A stretch of 64,000 bases of DNA from Sphingopyxis sp. (GTDB lineage Bacteria; Pseudomonadota; Alphaproteobacteria; Sphingomonadales; Sphingomonadaceae). A program made the position numbers and the translations under genes. The stretch covers positions 1 through 64,000 of the forward strand of contig NZ_JAEULM010000003.1 of assembly GCF_016793825.1 (NCBI RefSeq), given 5' to 3'. Under the pieces are notes generated by a model. That model worked only from the letters and a program-made list of their open reading frames with translations. It did no database searches and was not told the DNA's origin. Shown piece by piece: positions 10,058 through 19,483 of the stretch (the stretch's first letter is position 1; each line of letters starts with the position of its first letter).

Positions 10058-11290
10058 ATGGCATCGGTGATGGACGAAGCGCGCGCGGTAAGCCCGGTCG
10101 ATGTCAGCGACATCGCGCTTTATGTCGAAGACCGGTGGCGCGAACCGTTCGCGTCGCTGCGCGCCACGATGCCGGTAAGCTGGTGCCCCGACAGCCCCTA
10201 TGGCGGATATTGGTCGGTCGCGAGCCACGCGCTGGTCCAGCAGGTCGAGCTCGATCCGGCGACCTTCTCCTCTTCGTGGGAGAATGGCAACATCGTCATC
10301 GCCGACCCCCCGCCGCAATCGAACTTGCCCAATTTCATCGCCGCCGACCCGCCGGTCCACACCGCGCAGCGGAAGGTGATCTCTCCCGCTTTCAGCCCGA
10401 GCCAGATGAGCGAACGCGAAAAGACGGTGAAACGACGGACGCGCGAACTGTTCGATGCGCTGCCGGTCGGCGAGACGTTCGACTGGGTCGAGAGCGTGTC
10501 GGTCCCGCTGACGATCGGAATGCTGTGCATCCTGTTCGATTTCCCGTGGGAGGAGCGCCACGACCTGAAGCGCTGGTCGGATTATGGCGGCAATGTTTCG
10601 CCCGAAACGGCCAGCGAGGAGTATCGCGCCGAATGGATGGCGCAGATGACCGCGATGCTGGCGCGGTTCGACGAGGAGTTCGCGAAGCGGAAGGCGCTGC
10701 CGCCGACCGACGACCTGCTGTCGCGCATGGTGCACAGCGACGCGATGGGCAGCCTCAACCCGATGGAGCGGCTGGCGAACATTGCGCTGCTGATCGTCGG
10801 CGGTAACGATACGACGCGCAATTCGATGAGCGGGCTGGTCGAGGCGCTGCACCGCTTTCCCGGCGAGCTGGACCGGCTGCGCGCCGACAAGGCGCTGATC
10901 CCCAACGCCGCGCAGGAAATCATCCGCTGGCAGTCGCCGGTGACGCATATGCGGCGCACCTGTACCGAGGATGTCGAACTGGGCGGGCAGACACTGCGCA
11001 AGGGCGAGAAGGTCATCCTCTGGTATATCTCGGCGAACCGGGACGAGAGTGTGTTTCCCGATGCCGAGCGGTTCGATGTCGGGCGCGATAATGCGCGGCG
11101 GCACGTCGCCTTCGGACATGGCATCCACCGTTGCGTCGGGGCGCGGCTGGCGGAAATCCAGCTTTGCACGCTGATCGAGGAGATCGTCGATCGCGGCATC
11201 CGCATTGAACCGCAGGGCCCGGCGGAGCGCCTACCGAGCCCCTTTCTGCATGGCTTCGTGCACATGCCGGTGCGGATCGTGGTGGACTGA
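10058..11290 (+). CDS. Cytochrome P450
   Basis: A 410-aa soluble class I bacterial P450. It has the I-helix oxygen-activation motif GGNDTTRNS, an ExxR-type K-helix (EIIRWQSPVTHMRRT), and the haem-ligand loop FGHGIHRCVGARLAE with Cys359 as thiolate ligand. Length and motif spacing are normal, and no fused reductase is present, so a ferredoxin and ferredoxin reductase must come from elsewhere; none is adjacent. The family resemblance is to CYP108/CYP111-like enzymes that hydroxylate terpenes or fatty acids, but the substrate cannot be read from the sequence. A small secreted DUF6265 gene follows after 74 nt on the same strand. Confidence 0.93.
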   Translation: MASVMDEARAVSPVDVSDIALYVEDRWREPFASLRATMPVSWCPDSPYGGYWSVASHALVQQVELDPATFSSSWENGNIVIADPPPQSNLPNFIAADPPVHTAQRKVISPAFSPSQMSEREKTVKRRTRELFDALPVGETFDWVESVSVPLTIGMLCILFDFPWEERHDLKRWSDYGGNVSPETASEEYRAEWMAQMTAMLARFDEEFAKRKALPPTDDLLSRMVHSDAMGSLNPMERLANIALLIVGGNDTTRNSMSGLVEALHRFPGELDRLRADKALIPNAAQEIIRWQSPVTHMRRTCTEDVELGGQTLRKGEKVILWYISANRDESVFPDAERFDVGRDNARRHVAFGHGIHRCVGARLAEIQLCTLIEEIVDRGIRIEPQGPAERLPSPFLHGFVHMPVRIVVD

Positions 11291-11364
11291 CAGGCACCTG
11301 CCGTCGGGAAGCGAGGGAAAGGCCGCGCTGGGGTGCCGTCGACAGCGGGTCGAAGAGGAACGGG

Positions 11365-11823
11365 ATGAAGAGGATCGCAACTTTGCTCGCGGCGGTGCTC
11401 CTGATTGCGGCGACGCCTGTGCCGACGGTGGCCGATCTTGCGTGGATGGCGGGAAGCTGGGTCGAGGAGGGAAGCGCGGGCGCGGTTGGCGGCCGCTGGA
11501 CCGAGGAATATTGGACGATCCCGCGCGGCGGCGTGATGCTGGGCGCGAGCCGGTCGAGGCGTGGCGCCGCGCTTGGGGAGTTCGAGTTCCTGCGGCTGCA
11601 GGTCGGTGAGGATGGCGTGGTCGCCTATGTGGCCCAACCCGGCGGCGGGACGCCGGTCGCTTTCCTGCTGGCCGATCAAGACGTCATGAGCGCGACCTTT
11701 GAAAATGCGGCGCACGACTATCCCCAGCGTATCCGTTACCAGCGCGACGGTGACGTCATGACGGCGACGATTTCGGCGATCGACGGATCGAAAGCGCGGT
11801 CCTGGGTGTATCGGCGCCGGTAG
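11365..11823 (+). CDS. DUF6265 family secreted protein
   Basis: 152 aa with a signal peptide (MKRIATLLAAVLLIAATP). The mature part starts LAWMAGSWVEE and continues with EEYWTIPRGGVMLGASR and FEFLRLQ, the conserved pattern of DUF6265, a small beta-barrel lipocalin-like family of unknown function found widely in secreted proteins of Alphaproteobacteria and Bacteroidetes. ATG 11365 is preceded by GAGGAACGGG. It lies 74 nt after the P450 and may be co-transcribed, though nothing shows a functional link. Confidence 0.8.
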   Translation: MKRIATLLAAVLLIAATPVPTVADLAWMAGSWVEEGSAGAVGGRWTEEYWTIPRGGVMLGASRSRRGAALGEFEFLRLQVGEDGVVAYVAQPGGGTPVAFLLADQDVMSATFENAAHDYPQRIRYQRDGDVMTATISAIDGSKARSWVYRRR

Positions 11824-11868
11824 GAAGCCCGTGGCGCCTTGCGCGCGTGATCTCGCGGCGGTGGTGGG

Positions 11869-12324
11869 TCAGCCTGTCTTTCGCGCCAGATAGACCCCCG
11901 CGATCATCAGCGCGATGCCGGCGATGCGCTTTGCATCGACCGCTGATCGCAGCGCCCCGAACAGCCCGAAATGGTCGATCGTCGCGGCGCTGACGAGTTG
12001 GCCCAGAAGCACGAAGAAGATCGCGTTGCCGACGCCGAAGCGCGGCGCGATGATCGTGACGGCGATGACGTAAAAGGCGACGAATGTGCCGCCAAGATAG
12101 AATTGGAAGGGGATGGTGCCGGTCAGCCGGACCTGACCGAGCGAACCGGTGGCAACGGCCCCCGCAACGGCGATAAGCAGCGCCAGAGCGAAGAGGATGA
12201 CCGATGCTGCCATCGGATGCCCGAGCCGCGTTCCAAGTCCGGCGTTGAGAGCCGCCAGAACCGGAATGCCGATCCCCGTCAGCAACATGACTGCCGCGAA
12301 AGCCGGCGCCTGTCCTGTTGTCAT
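11869..12324 (-). CDS. DMT-superfamily small transporter (YdcZ/DUF606-like)
   Basis: A 151-aa integral membrane protein of about five hydrophobic helices, starting MTTGQAPAFAAVMLLTGIG with a CAGGGGAAAACA ribosome region before ATG 12324. The glycine-rich start (IPVLAALNAGLGTRLGHPMAAS) and the final IAGIALMIAGVYLARKTG are typical of the single-domain YdcZ/DUF606 branch of the drug/metabolite transporter superfamily, which works as homo- or heterodimers. The substrate is unknown. It is the last gene of a minus-strand operon (PNPOx-like, VOC, NTF2-like, transporter) whose divergent LysR regulator lies upstream. Confidence 0.8.
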   Translation of the reverse strand: MTTGQAPAFAAVMLLTGIGIPVLAALNAGLGTRLGHPMAASVILFALALLIAVAGAVATGSLGQVRLTGTIPFQFYLGGTFVAFYVIAVTIIAPRFGVGNAIFFVLLGQLVSAATIDHFGLFGALRSAVDAKRIAGIALMIAGVYLARKTG

Positions 12325-12343
12325 TGTTTTCCCCTGGATGCTG

Positions 12344-12820
12344 TCAGAGCCCGAGGTCTTCGAGTCCCGGATGATCGTCAGGGCGTCGGTCGCCCTGCCC
12401 GTCGCGTGCCCAGTGCAGCAGACGATCGGTCTCTGCAATCGCGACGTCGTTGATGCTGGCGATTCGGCGTCGCATTTCGCCATTGTCGGCGAATTCCCAA
12501 TTTTCGTTGCCGTAGGAGCGCCACCAGCGCCCATCGTCGTCGTGCCATTCATAGGCGAAGCGCACCGCGATCCGGTTGCCGGCGAAGGCCCAGACATCCT
12601 TGACCAGTCGATAGTCATGCTCGCGCTGCCATTTTCCGGCCAGAAACGCGATGATGGCGGCGCGGCCGGTGATGAAATGCGCGCGGTTCCGCCACACACT
12701 GTCTTCCGTATAGCCGAGCGCCACGCGCGCCGGGTCGCGGCTGTTCCAGCCATCTTCGGCCAGGCGGACCTTCAGCCGCGCACTGTCGGCGTCGAAGGGC
12801 GGAAGAGGCGGCTTGGACAT
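12344..12820 (-). CDS. NTF2-like DUF1348 family protein
   Basis: 158 aa from ATG 12820 (GGAGCC nine bases upstream), preferred over an ATG seven codons earlier. The sequence matches the DUF1348/SnoaL-like NTF2 fold: [53 protein letters not shown]. These small alpha+beta proteins often act on small hydrophobic or reactive molecules, but the biochemistry is unassigned. It sits 13 nt after the VOC gene and 19 nt before the transporter in the same operon. Confidence 0.82.
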   Translation of the reverse strand: MSKPPLPPFDADSARLKVRLAEDGWNSRDPARVALGYTEDSVWRNRAHFITGRAAIIAFLAGKWQREHDYRLVKDVWAFAGNRIAVRFAYEWHDDDGRWWRSYGNENWEFADNGEMRRRIASINDVAIAETDRLLHWARDGQGDRRPDDHPGLEDLGL

Positions 12821-12833
12821 GCGATGGCTCCGG

Positions 12834-13268
12834 TCAGGCAAAGGGGGTGGCGAACTCGATGCGGATGCCGCCCGGCATCGCGCAGATGAAATGGTGCGTC
12901 GCCGCGCCGGGCCGAATCGGTTCGGGCGCGAATTCGATGATGGTGCCGGGGTGACGCTGGATGCGGTGGAACACCGTGTGTAGCGCCGCGAGATCGGCTA
13001 CGCCGAGCGCGAGATGGTGGAGGCCGACATGGGCCCGCCGATCGAATGGGGCCGCCGTCGCTGGATCGGCGACCTGCCAGAGCGTGAGCAGGGTCGTGCC
13101 GTCGGTCACGAAGATGGCGGGATAATCCGGACGCTCGGCCGCAACGCGATAGCCCAGCGCCTCGACGAAGAAGGCGCACGCTTCGGCGACGTCGCGGACG
13201 GCAAGCCCGACATGATGTGCGCCGAGGGTGAGCGGGGCGGTGGAGGATTCGGCCGGAGCTTCGGTCAT
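12834..13268 (-). CDS. VOC (glyoxalase/dioxygenase-fold) family protein
   Basis: 144 aa. The N-terminal module begins [20 protein letters not shown], with the usual metal-ligand His at the first strand, followed by a paired module containing [12 protein letters not shown] and ending [11 protein letters not shown] with a C-terminal Glu ligand. This is the standard vicinal-oxygen-chelate layout (glyoxalase I, extradiol dioxygenases, resistance proteins); which reaction cannot be told. The ATG overlaps the preceding gene's stop by 4 nt (ATGA), indicating translational coupling with the PNPOx-like gene. Confidence 0.88.
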   Translation of the reverse strand: MTEAPAESSTAPLTLGAHHVGLAVRDVAEACAFFVEALGYRVAAERPDYPAIFVTDGTTLLTLWQVADPATAAPFDRRAHVGLHHLALGVADLAALHTVFHRIQRHPGTIIEFAPEPIRPGAATHHFICAMPGGIRIEFATPFA

Positions 13269-13900
13269 GACGGGGAACCTGTATCTGGAGCGGCGCGCAG
13301 TGCGGCGATTTCGGCGCGCAACTGATTGAGTTCCGCCGCCATCGGCCGGATCACGGCAGCGATCTCCGCCTCGGTGAAGCGCGGCGTGATATGCTGCGAA
13401 CAATTCCATTCCCAGCCGATCACGTCGATGAACATCGCGCGTTCGGGCGTCGCGCGATATCCCTCCGGCATCAGCGCGGTGACCGCGGCGGGATCGTCGG
13501 CCAGTTCGACGCTGTGCGCATGCCCGACCAGTTTCAACCGATCGCGGTTCGGATAATCCATCAGGAACAGCGAGACGCGATCGTTCACCGACAGATTGGC
13601 GGTGCTGATAAACTGCCGGTTGCCGCGATAGTCGGCGAAACCAAGGCGATTGCCGCCGATATGGCGCAGAAAGCCCGGCGGACCGCCGCGGTGCTGCATA
13701 TAGGGCCAGCCACCAGCGGTAACGCTGGCCATGTAGAGGCTGTCGCGCAGCGCGATGAAGCCAAGCTCCCTGTCGGTCAGCGGGTCGGGGGAGCCGTCGG
13801 CGCCCGCGTCGAGTCTGGCATAGAGATCGCGTGATCCCCTCTGCTCCTGTGCGGCTTTTACGGCGTCATCGAAGAGAGTGCGCCTGTAATTCCGCGCCAT
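13265..13900 (-). CDS. Pyridoxamine 5'-phosphate oxidase-related FMN-binding protein
   Basis: 211 aa with a split-barrel flavin-binding fold. It shows SLYMASVTAGGWPYMQHRGGPPGF, the long-insert PNPOx-like signature, then NRLGFADYRGNRQ and RVSLFLMDYPNRDRLKLVGHA, and ends with a coiled-coil-like helix (AAELNQLRAEIAALRAA). Proteins of this subgroup are often annotated as pyridoxamine oxidase-like but probably reduce small substrates with F420 or FMN. It is first in a four-gene operon divergent from a LysR gene, so is a likely LysR target. Confidence 0.87.
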   Translation of the reverse strand: MARNYRRTLFDDAVKAAQEQRGSRDLYARLDAGADGSPDPLTDRELGFIALRDSLYMASVTAGGWPYMQHRGGPPGFLRHIGGNRLGFADYRGNRQFISTANLSVNDRVSLFLMDYPNRDRLKLVGHAHSVELADDPAAVTALMPEGYRATPERAMFIDVIGWEWNCSQHITPRFTEAEIAAVIRPMAAELNQLRAEIAALRAAPDTGSPS

Positions 13901-14048
13901 CGCTTTAGGCCTTTCATGCCAAAGCTGCGAACGAAGGAACCCGAGGGGGTGGGGGTGCTCCTTCGTTCGCCCGGCCCATTTAGATCGTTGCGCAAATGGT
14001 GATAATAGATGAAATGGAGATGATAATGTTCCGATAGGTGGAATAATA
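13901..14048. promoter_or_regulatory. Divergent promoter region between LysR gene and PNPOx/VOC operon
   Basis: A 148-nt AT-rich divergent spacer. It contains a perfect 8-bp palindrome TTGCGCAA at 13988-13995 and, closer to the LysR start, a run with repeated GATAAT/GATGAAAT elements that could hold -10 sequences in both directions. LysR regulators typically bind T-N11-A dyads in exactly such spacers and control the divergent gene. The assignment of the palindrome as the operator is inference. Confidence 0.4.
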
Positions 14049-14939
14049 ATGGATCATCTTCAGGCGATCGAGATGTTCGTTGCGGTGGCGGGTGAAGGCG
14101 GATTCGCGGCGGCGGCGCGCAAGTTGCGCATCTCTCCGCCGGCGGTGACGCGCGGTATCGCGGCCCTCGAGGCGCGGCTTGGCACCGCGCTGTTCCATCG
14201 GTCGACGCGCGCGGTCGCGCTGACCGATGCAGGGAGCGTCTTTCTCGGCGAGGCGCGGCGTCTGCTCGCCGGGCTGGCCGAGGCCGAGCGCGCGGTCCGC
14301 GGCGTGCAGGCCGAGCCGAGCGGGCAGCTTTTCCTTACCGCGCCGGTGATGTTCGGTCGGCTGCACGTCCTGCCGGTCGTCGATGCGCTGCTCACCGGGC
14401 ATCACGATCTGGCGGTGCGGATGATGCTGATCGATCGCAATGTCCGCATCGTCGAGGAGGGAATCGACGTGGCGGTTCGGATCGGGTCGCTCGCGGATTC
14501 GAGCCTGAAGGCGGTGCGGGTCGGTGCGGTGCGGCAGGTGCTGGTCGCAAGCCCGGCCTATATCGCGCGACGCGGCGCCCCCACGACCCTTGCCGAGCTG
14601 GCCGCGCACGACGTGATCGGCATGGAAGGACCGCGCACCGCGAACGAGTGGAGCTTTGCGAGCGGGCGCTGGCGCGCCGAGCGACGGCCGCGGCTGATCG
14701 TCAACACGGTCGATGCGACATTGGCCGCGGCGGAAGCCGGGCGTGGAATCGCCAACCTGCTGAGCTATCAGGTGGCCGATGCGCTTGATGGCGGGCGGCT
14801 CGTGTCGCTGCTCCCCGATGAAGCGCCGCCGCCGCTTCCGGTGCACCTGCTGTTCGAGCCGTTGCGTGCGGCGTTGCCCTCGGTGCGCCTGTTCGTCGAT
14901 GCCATGAAAGGCCGGATGCGGATGGCCGGGCTGGTCTGA
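14049..14939 (+). CDS. LysR-family transcriptional regulator
   Basis: 296 aa. The N-terminal winged helix-turn-helix is clear: MDHLQAIEMFVAVAGEGGFAAA start, AARKLRISPPAVTRGIAALEARLG recognition region and LFHRSTRAVALTDAG wing. The rest is a periplasmic-binding-protein-like effector domain of the CrgA/DmlR type. It is transcribed away from the PNPOx-VOC-NTF2-DMT operon, the classical arrangement for a LysR activator of the divergent genes. The inducer is unknown. It ends 3 nt before the convergent mipA-like gene's stop. Confidence 0.93.
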   Translation: MDHLQAIEMFVAVAGEGGFAAAARKLRISPPAVTRGIAALEARLGTALFHRSTRAVALTDAGSVFLGEARRLLAGLAEAERAVRGVQAEPSGQLFLTAPVMFGRLHVLPVVDALLTGHHDLAVRMMLIDRNVRIVEEGIDVAVRIGSLADSSLKAVRVGAVRQVLVASPAYIARRGAPTTLAELAAHDVIGMEGPRTANEWSFASGRWRAERRPRLIVNTVDATLAAAEAGRGIANLLSYQVADALDGGRLVSLLPDEAPPPLPVHLLFEPLRAALPSVRLFVDAMKGRMRMAGLV

Positions 14940-14942
14940 GCG

Positions 14943-15957
14943 TCAGAACTGGTAGGCGATACCGCCCCCGGCAAGCCACTGGCTGCGGCTGCCCGCGATG
15001 CCGACAATCGGCGAATCGCCATAGCGGCCGGTGAGCCGTCCATATTGGGCGCCGCCGATCAGCACGAAGCCCTTGCGCAGATCGCCCGACAGCCCATAGG
15101 CGCCCGCGACGCCGATCGTGTATTTCCCCGCCGTCGCCTTGCGCCCGGCGCCCGAATAGACAGGCAGGCCGCTGGCCGCGCTGCCGGCGGGATCGACATC
15201 GAAATAGTAGCGGCCGAACCCCTTGCCATAGACGTTCATCGACGCCGACATGCCGATGTAGGCGCGTTTCGACAGCGGCGTGCCATAGTCGATTGTCGGC
15301 GAGACGACCCAACTTCCGTGGCGGCCGGAGATGTCCTTCAGCGCCACGACGCGCAGGCCGACCTGATCATAGCCGCTGGTGACGACACCGGTGTGCGTGA
15401 TGCCCGCCGAAACGCCGGCCTCGACCGCCAGCTTCTTTTCGCCCAGCGCCTCGACCTGCGCGTCCTTGATGCGGCCCGTACGGTCGCTGCGCAGGTTGAT
15501 GATCGGGCCGAATTTGATGTCGGTCTTTTGCCCGCGTTTCTGCCGGATCAGGTCGACCTGGAAATTGGTGCCGCGCGTCGAGAAGGCGAAGCCCTTGAAC
15601 CGGCCCCGAAAATAGAAGGCGGGCAGGATGTTGCGTTCGTCCGAGCCATTGTAGCTGGGCACCGTGATCACGCCGCCGGCGACCGCGAAATAGTCGCGGG
15701 CCCATTTGCGGTCTTCGTCGTCATGCGGGCCCTGCGCGGGAAGGAGGATATTCTCGTCGATGTCGCCGCTGTCCTGGACGTACCGCGCAGGTGTTTCGCT
15801 GCTGCCGATCGCGATGGGACCGGTGCTCGCGGGAAGGTCGCGGGGCAGCGCGGTCTCTTCGGCAGCGGCGGGCGCGGCGGCGAAGATCGCAAGGGCGGCA
15901 GCGAGCGGAAGGGCACAGGCAAAACGGAAGAACGACGTCAAATCAGGCATATCCATC
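14943..15957 (-). CDS. MipA/OmpV family outer-membrane protein
   Basis: About 337 aa. The start is taken at ATG 15957 (MDMPDLTSFFRF), with GGGGGCAAG upstream; 15951 is an alternative. A signal peptide ends near AAPAAAEE. The mature protein has alternating amphipathic beta-strands (GGVITVPSYNGSDERNILPAFYFRGRF region) and ends WLAGGGIAYQF with the terminal Phe of outer-membrane barrels. MipA/OmpV proteins are structural scaffolds or porin-like proteins; MipA links murein synthase and hydrolase in E. coli, but that role cannot be assumed here. Confidence 0.85.
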
Positions 15958-16085
15958 CTATGTTCTTGCCCCCTCGGCGGGGGGTGTATGTGATTGCCGC
16001 GACAATGCAAAGACTTCGTCTTGCCGGAAAATGCTTTTCACTTCATCGTGACTTTCATGCACCAACAATCTTTTACCCTAGCGAT

Positions 16086-16337
16086 ATGCGCATACCGCCG
16101 CATTTGTTCCCGATGAGCCGCGTTCCGCGTCTTGCCGGCTATGTGCTGATGGCCGCCGCCGTGCTGATGGCCGTGCTAGCGCGGCGCGGGCTGGACAAAA
16201 TCGGGCCGGTGCCGTCGGTTGCGATCATCCTGCTGCTCGGGATGGTGGGGGTGATGCTGGTCTTCACCGACCTGATGGTGCGAGGGCTCTATGCCCGGAT
16301 CGATGCGGCCAAGGCCCACGAGGGAGAGGGCGAGTAG
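16086..16337 (+). CDS. Small two-helix membrane protein
   Basis: 83 aa from ATG 16086 ([19 protein letters not shown]). Two hydrophobic segments ([13 protein letters not shown] and [21 protein letters not shown]) flank a short basic loop, with a charged C-terminal tail. No family is recognised. It lies 47 nt upstream of dxs on the same strand, so could share its transcript. The longer in-frame extension upstream is antisense to the mipA-like gene and is not credible. Confidence 0.6.
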   Translation: MRIPPHLFPMSRVPRLAGYVLMAAAVLMAVLARRGLDKIGPVPSVAIILLLGMVGVMLVFTDLMVRGLYARIDAAKAHEGEGE

Positions 16338-16384
16338 CCCCCTTTTCGTTCGACAGTTTCTGTGGTTACCAGTATGACGACGCG

Positions 16385-18313
16385 ATGACCGACCGTCCGC
16401 ATACGCCGCTGCTCGACACGGTGGATGTCCCCGCCGACCTCCGCAAGCTGAAGCCCGAAGACCTCCGTCAGTTCGCCGACGAACTGCGCGCCGAGATGAT
16501 TTCGGCCGTCGGAACCACCGGCGGCCACCTGGGCAGCGGGCTGGGCGTCGTCGAACTGACCGTCGCGCTGCATTATGTGTTCGACACGCCGCGCGACAAG
16601 ATCGTGTGGGACGTCGGGCATCAATGCTATCCGCACAAGATCATCACCGGGCGCCGCGACCGCATCCGCACCTTGCGCACCGGCGGCGGCCTGTCGGGCT
16701 TTACCAAGCGCAGCGAGAGCGAATATGATCCCTTTGGCGCGGCGCATTCGTCCACCTCGATCAGCGCCGCGCTGGGCTTTGCGGTGGCCAACAAGCTGAA
16801 GGACGAACCCGGCCGCGCGATCGCGGTGATCGGCGACGGATCGATGTCGGCGGGCATGGCCTATGAGGCGATGAACAATGCGCAGGCTGCGGGAAACCGC
16901 CTGATCGTGATACTCAACGACAATGACATGTCGATCGCGCCGCCGGTCGGCGGGTTGTCGGCCTATCTGGCGAAGCTGGTGTCATCGCGCCCGTTTCTGG
17001 AACTGCGCGAAATCGCGCGGCGCTTTGCGCGCAAACTGCCCGAGCCGCTCCACAAGGCGGCGCGCAAGACCGATGAGTTCGCGCGCGGCATGGCGATGGG
17101 CGGTACGCTGTTCGAGGAATTGGGCTTTTATTATGTTGGGCCGATCGACGGGCATAATCTGGAACACCTGATCCCGGTGCTGGAGAATGTCCGCGACAGC
17201 GACCATGGCCCGGTGCTGATTCACGCGGTGACGCAGAAGGGCAAGGGCTATGCCCCCGCCGAAGCCGCCGCCGACAAATATCATGGTGTCCAGAAGTTCG
17301 ACGTCATCACCGGCGAGCAGGCGAAGGCGCCGCCGGGGCCGCCGGCGTACCAGAATGTCTTTGGCGAGACGCTGGCGAAACTCGCGGACAGCGATCCGCG
17401 CATCGTCGCGATTACCGCGGCGATGCCGTCGGGAACAGGCGTCGACAAATTTGCCAAAGCGCATCCCGACCGCACCTTCGACGTCGGCATCGCCGAACAG
17501 CATGCGGTGACATTCGCGGCGGGCCTTGCCGCGCAGGGGATGCGGCCCTTTGCCGCCATCTATTCGACCTTTCTCCAGCGCGCCTATGATCAGGTCGTTC
17601 ACGATGTCGCGATCCAGAATCTGCCGGTGCGCTTTGCGATCGACCGCGCGGGGCTGGTCGGCGCCGACGGATCGACGCATGCGGGGTCGTTCGACGTCAC
17701 CTATCTTGCGACCCTGCCCAACATGGTCGTGATGGCGGCTGCCGACGAAGCGGAACTGGTCCATATGACCTATACCGCCGCCGAATATGACGATGGCCCG
17801 ATCGCTTTCCGCTATCCGCGCGGGAGCGGCACCGGGGTGGCGCTTCCCGCCGTTCCCGAAAAGCTGGCGATCGGCAAGGGGCGCGTCGTGCGGCAGGGCA
17901 AGACGGTCGCGATCTTCTCGCTCGGCACGCGGCTGGCCGAAGCGTTGAAAGCCGCCGATACGCTGGAGGCGCGGGGGCTTTCGACCAGCGTGATCGACTT
18001 GCGCTTTGCCAAGCCGCTCGACGAGGAACTGATCCGCAGAACGCTGGCCAGTCACGAAGTCTGCGTGACGATCGAGGAAGGTAGCATCGGCGGACTGGGC
18101 GCACATGTGCTGACGCTGGCGAGCGACGAAGGGCTGATCGACGCGGGGTTGAAACTGCGGACGATGCGGCTGCCCGATGTGTTTCAGGACCAGGATTCGC
18201 CACAGGCGCAATATGACGCCGCAGGCCTCAACGCCCCGCAGATCGTCGATTGCGTGCTGAAGGCGCTCCGCCACAACAGCGCGGGCGTGGAAGAGGCCGG
18301 CGCACGGGCGTGA
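16385..18313 (+). CDS. dxs: 1-deoxy-D-xylulose-5-phosphate synthase
   Basis: 642 aa, the usual length. This TPP- and Mg-dependent enzyme condenses pyruvate and glyceraldehyde 3-phosphate, the first step of the MEP isoprenoid pathway. Visible are the conserved [21 protein letters not shown] start of the TPP domain, [12 protein letters not shown], the TPP-binding [17 protein letters not shown] (GDG...N), the central [18 protein letters not shown] region with the catalytic Glu-Gln-His, and [15 protein letters not shown]. In sphingomonads this pathway also feeds carotenoid and quinone synthesis. The stop overlaps a possible 44-codon frame by one base. Confidence 0.98.
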   Translation: MTDRPHTPLLDTVDVPADLRKLKPEDLRQFADELRAEMISAVGTTGGHLGSGLGVVELTVALHYVFDTPRDKIVWDVGHQCYPHKIITGRRDRIRTLRTGGGLSGFTKRSESEYDPFGAAHSSTSISAALGFAVANKLKDEPGRAIAVIGDGSMSAGMAYEAMNNAQAAGNRLIVILNDNDMSIAPPVGGLSAYLAKLVSSRPFLELREIARRFARKLPEPLHKAARKTDEFARGMAMGGTLFEELGFYYVGPIDGHNLEHLIPVLENVRDSDHGPVLIHAVTQKGKGYAPAEAAADKYHGVQKFDVITGEQAKAPPGPPAYQNVFGETLAKLADSDPRIVAITAAMPSGTGVDKFAKAHPDRTFDVGIAEQHAVTFAAGLAAQGMRPFAAIYSTFLQRAYDQVVHDVAIQNLPVRFAIDRAGLVGADGSTHAGSFDVTYLATLPNMVVMAAADEAELVHMTYTAAEYDDGPIAFRYPRGSGTGVALPAVPEKLAIGKGRVVRQGKTVAIFSLGTRLAEALKAADTLEARGLSTSVIDLRFAKPLDEELIRRTLASHEVCVTIEEGSIGGLGAHVLTLASDEGLIDAGLKLRTMRLPDVFQDQDSPQAQYDAAGLNAPQIVDCVLKALRHNSAGVEEAGARA

Positions 18314-18447
18314 TGGCTGATGATTCGGCGGCTAGCTGCGTCGGACTGTTTCTGCTGTTGTGGATCGTGATGGCCCGCCGCGGGCGAAGCGAGGCGGTGA
18401 TGCGCGCAGCATTGCGGCAGTTCCATCGGCACCGCGAAGCAAAATAG
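18313..18447 (+). CDS. Possible 44-aa membrane microprotein after dxs
   Basis: ATG 18313 shares a base with the dxs TGA stop, so the frame could be read by coupled re-initiation. The product starts [24 protein letters not shown], giving one hydrophobic helix followed by a strongly basic tail (RRGRSEAVMRAALRQFHRHREAK), a common look for small inner-membrane proteins. It ends just before the terminator. No family is recognised and the frame could be fortuitous. Confidence 0.35.
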   Translation: MADDSAASCVGLFLLLWIVMARRGRSEAVMRAALRQFHRHREAK

Positions 18448-18464
18448 CCTCATGCGACGGCATG

Positions 18465-18492
18465 AAAAAGGGCGGCCGCAGCCGCCCATTTT
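18465..18492. terminator. Bidirectional intrinsic terminator (dxs / DUF3035)
   Basis: A perfect 7-bp GC stem (GGGCGGC at 18470-18476, GCCGCCC at 18481-18487) with a 4-nt loop is flanked by AAAAA on the left and TTTT on the right. On the minus strand it ends in UUUUU directly after the DUF3035 gene, so it closes the long purE...DUF3035 run; on the plus strand it can end dxs transcripts. Confidence 0.85.
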
Positions 18493-18511
18493 CTTTGCCG
18501 GATCGGACGAC

Positions 18512-18931
18512 TTATGCGCCCGGGATGGCGGCGCTCGCGTCGCGGCCGTCGCCTTCGGGGGCGAAGATGATGTCGCGGGTGACCAGGCCTTTGTCGACGA
18601 CCTGCGTGTTCGGGCTGCCGACATTGCTGCGGATACCGGGATCGCCGCGTTGGCCGTCGGCGCTGCCGATGATCGCGTTTTCGGTCGCGCTCCGCGGGGC
18701 GGGGCCGCCGAAGAGGGCGCGCAGCGTCTGCTCGGCGGTCGATTCGCCGCCGGGGCGCGCGGCGCCGGGCGCCGGCGGGTTCAGCGAGAAATCGGGAGGC
18801 ACGACGAGCGGCGCCTGACGCGACACCGCGAATTCGTCGGGCCGGTCGCGGCTGAACAGATTGTTCGAGCCGCACGCCGAAAGCGTCGTCGCGAGAATCG
18901 AGGCGGCAAGAATGGCGGTGGTCCGGTTCAC
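18512..18931 (-). CDS. DUF3035 family lipoprotein
   Basis: 139 aa. The N-terminus MNRTTAILAASILATTLSACGSN is a lipoprotein signal with a Cys in a lipobox (LSAC). The mature part has FAVSRQAPLVVPPDFSLNPP, the hallmark of DUF3035, an alphaproteobacterial family of unknown function usually encoded next to lspA, as here. Processing by the signal peptidase encoded by the gene just upstream is expected. It is the last gene of the minus-strand run and is followed by a strong terminator. Confidence 0.9.
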   Translation of the reverse strand: MNRTTAILAASILATTLSACGSNNLFSRDRPDEFAVSRQAPLVVPPDFSLNPPAPGAARPGGESTAEQTLRALFGGPAPRSATENAIIGSADGQRGDPGIRSNVGSPNTQVVDKGLVTRDIIFAPEGDGRDASAAIPGA

Positions 18932-18958
18932 TAAACTAATACTCCCAATGCGCCCCGT

Positions 18959-19483
18959 TTACTCGGCGGACGGCGTACCATCCGCGGCTGGCGCCTTTTC
19001 GCTCAAGAGCAGCGCGCGCGCAACCAGCAAAAGCACGCCGATCGTGATGCAGGCATCGGCGACGTTGAAGATCATGAAAGGGCGAAAGCTGCCGAAATGG
19101 AGGTCGGCATAGTCGACGACATAGCCAAGGCGAACGCGATCGACGATATTGCCGAGCGCACCGCCGAGGATCAGCGCCAGCGCAACGACGTCGCCCTTCG
19201 CTTTTTCGCGCGTCATCCAGACCGCGACCGCGCCAGCGACGATCGCCGTCACCGCGACGATGATCCAGCGCGTCGTCGGCGACTGGTCGGAGAACATGGA
19301 CAGCGAAATGCCATAATTCTGCGCCCAGGTCAGGTTGAAGAACGACAGGATCTCGATCGAGCCATAGGGCTTGGTCTGCAGCGACAACGGGACGGTGACG
19401 ACCCATTTCGCCAGCTGGTCGAGAATGAAGGCGACGGCCGCGATGGCCAGACCGAAGCCGAGGTGGGGGGAGCGCTGACTCAT
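18959..19483 (-). CDS. lspA: Lipoprotein signal peptidase II
   Basis: 174 aa with four transmembrane helices. LspA is an aspartyl protease that removes the signal peptide from diacylated prolipoproteins in the inner membrane. The conserved patches are present: AFILDQLAKWVV, NYGISLSMF, GGALGNIVDRVRLGYVVDY with the first catalytic Asp, and FNVADACITIG with the second. The ATG overlaps the ileS stop by 4 nt, so translation is coupled. The ileS-lspA order is widely conserved. Confidence 0.97.
   Translation of the reverse strand: MSQRSPHLGFGLAIAAVAFILDQLAKWVVTVPLSLQTKPYGSIEILSFFNLTWAQNYGISLSMFSDQSPTTRWIIVAVTAIVAGAVAVWMTREKAKGDVVALALILGGALGNIVDRVRLGYVVDYADLHFGSFRPFMIFNVADACITIGVLLLVARALLLSEKAPAADGTPSAE

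Noticed and set aside
16982-18274. 430-codon minus-strand frame opposite dxs
   Set aside because: Shadow of a strong gene; codon pattern follows the dxs strand.
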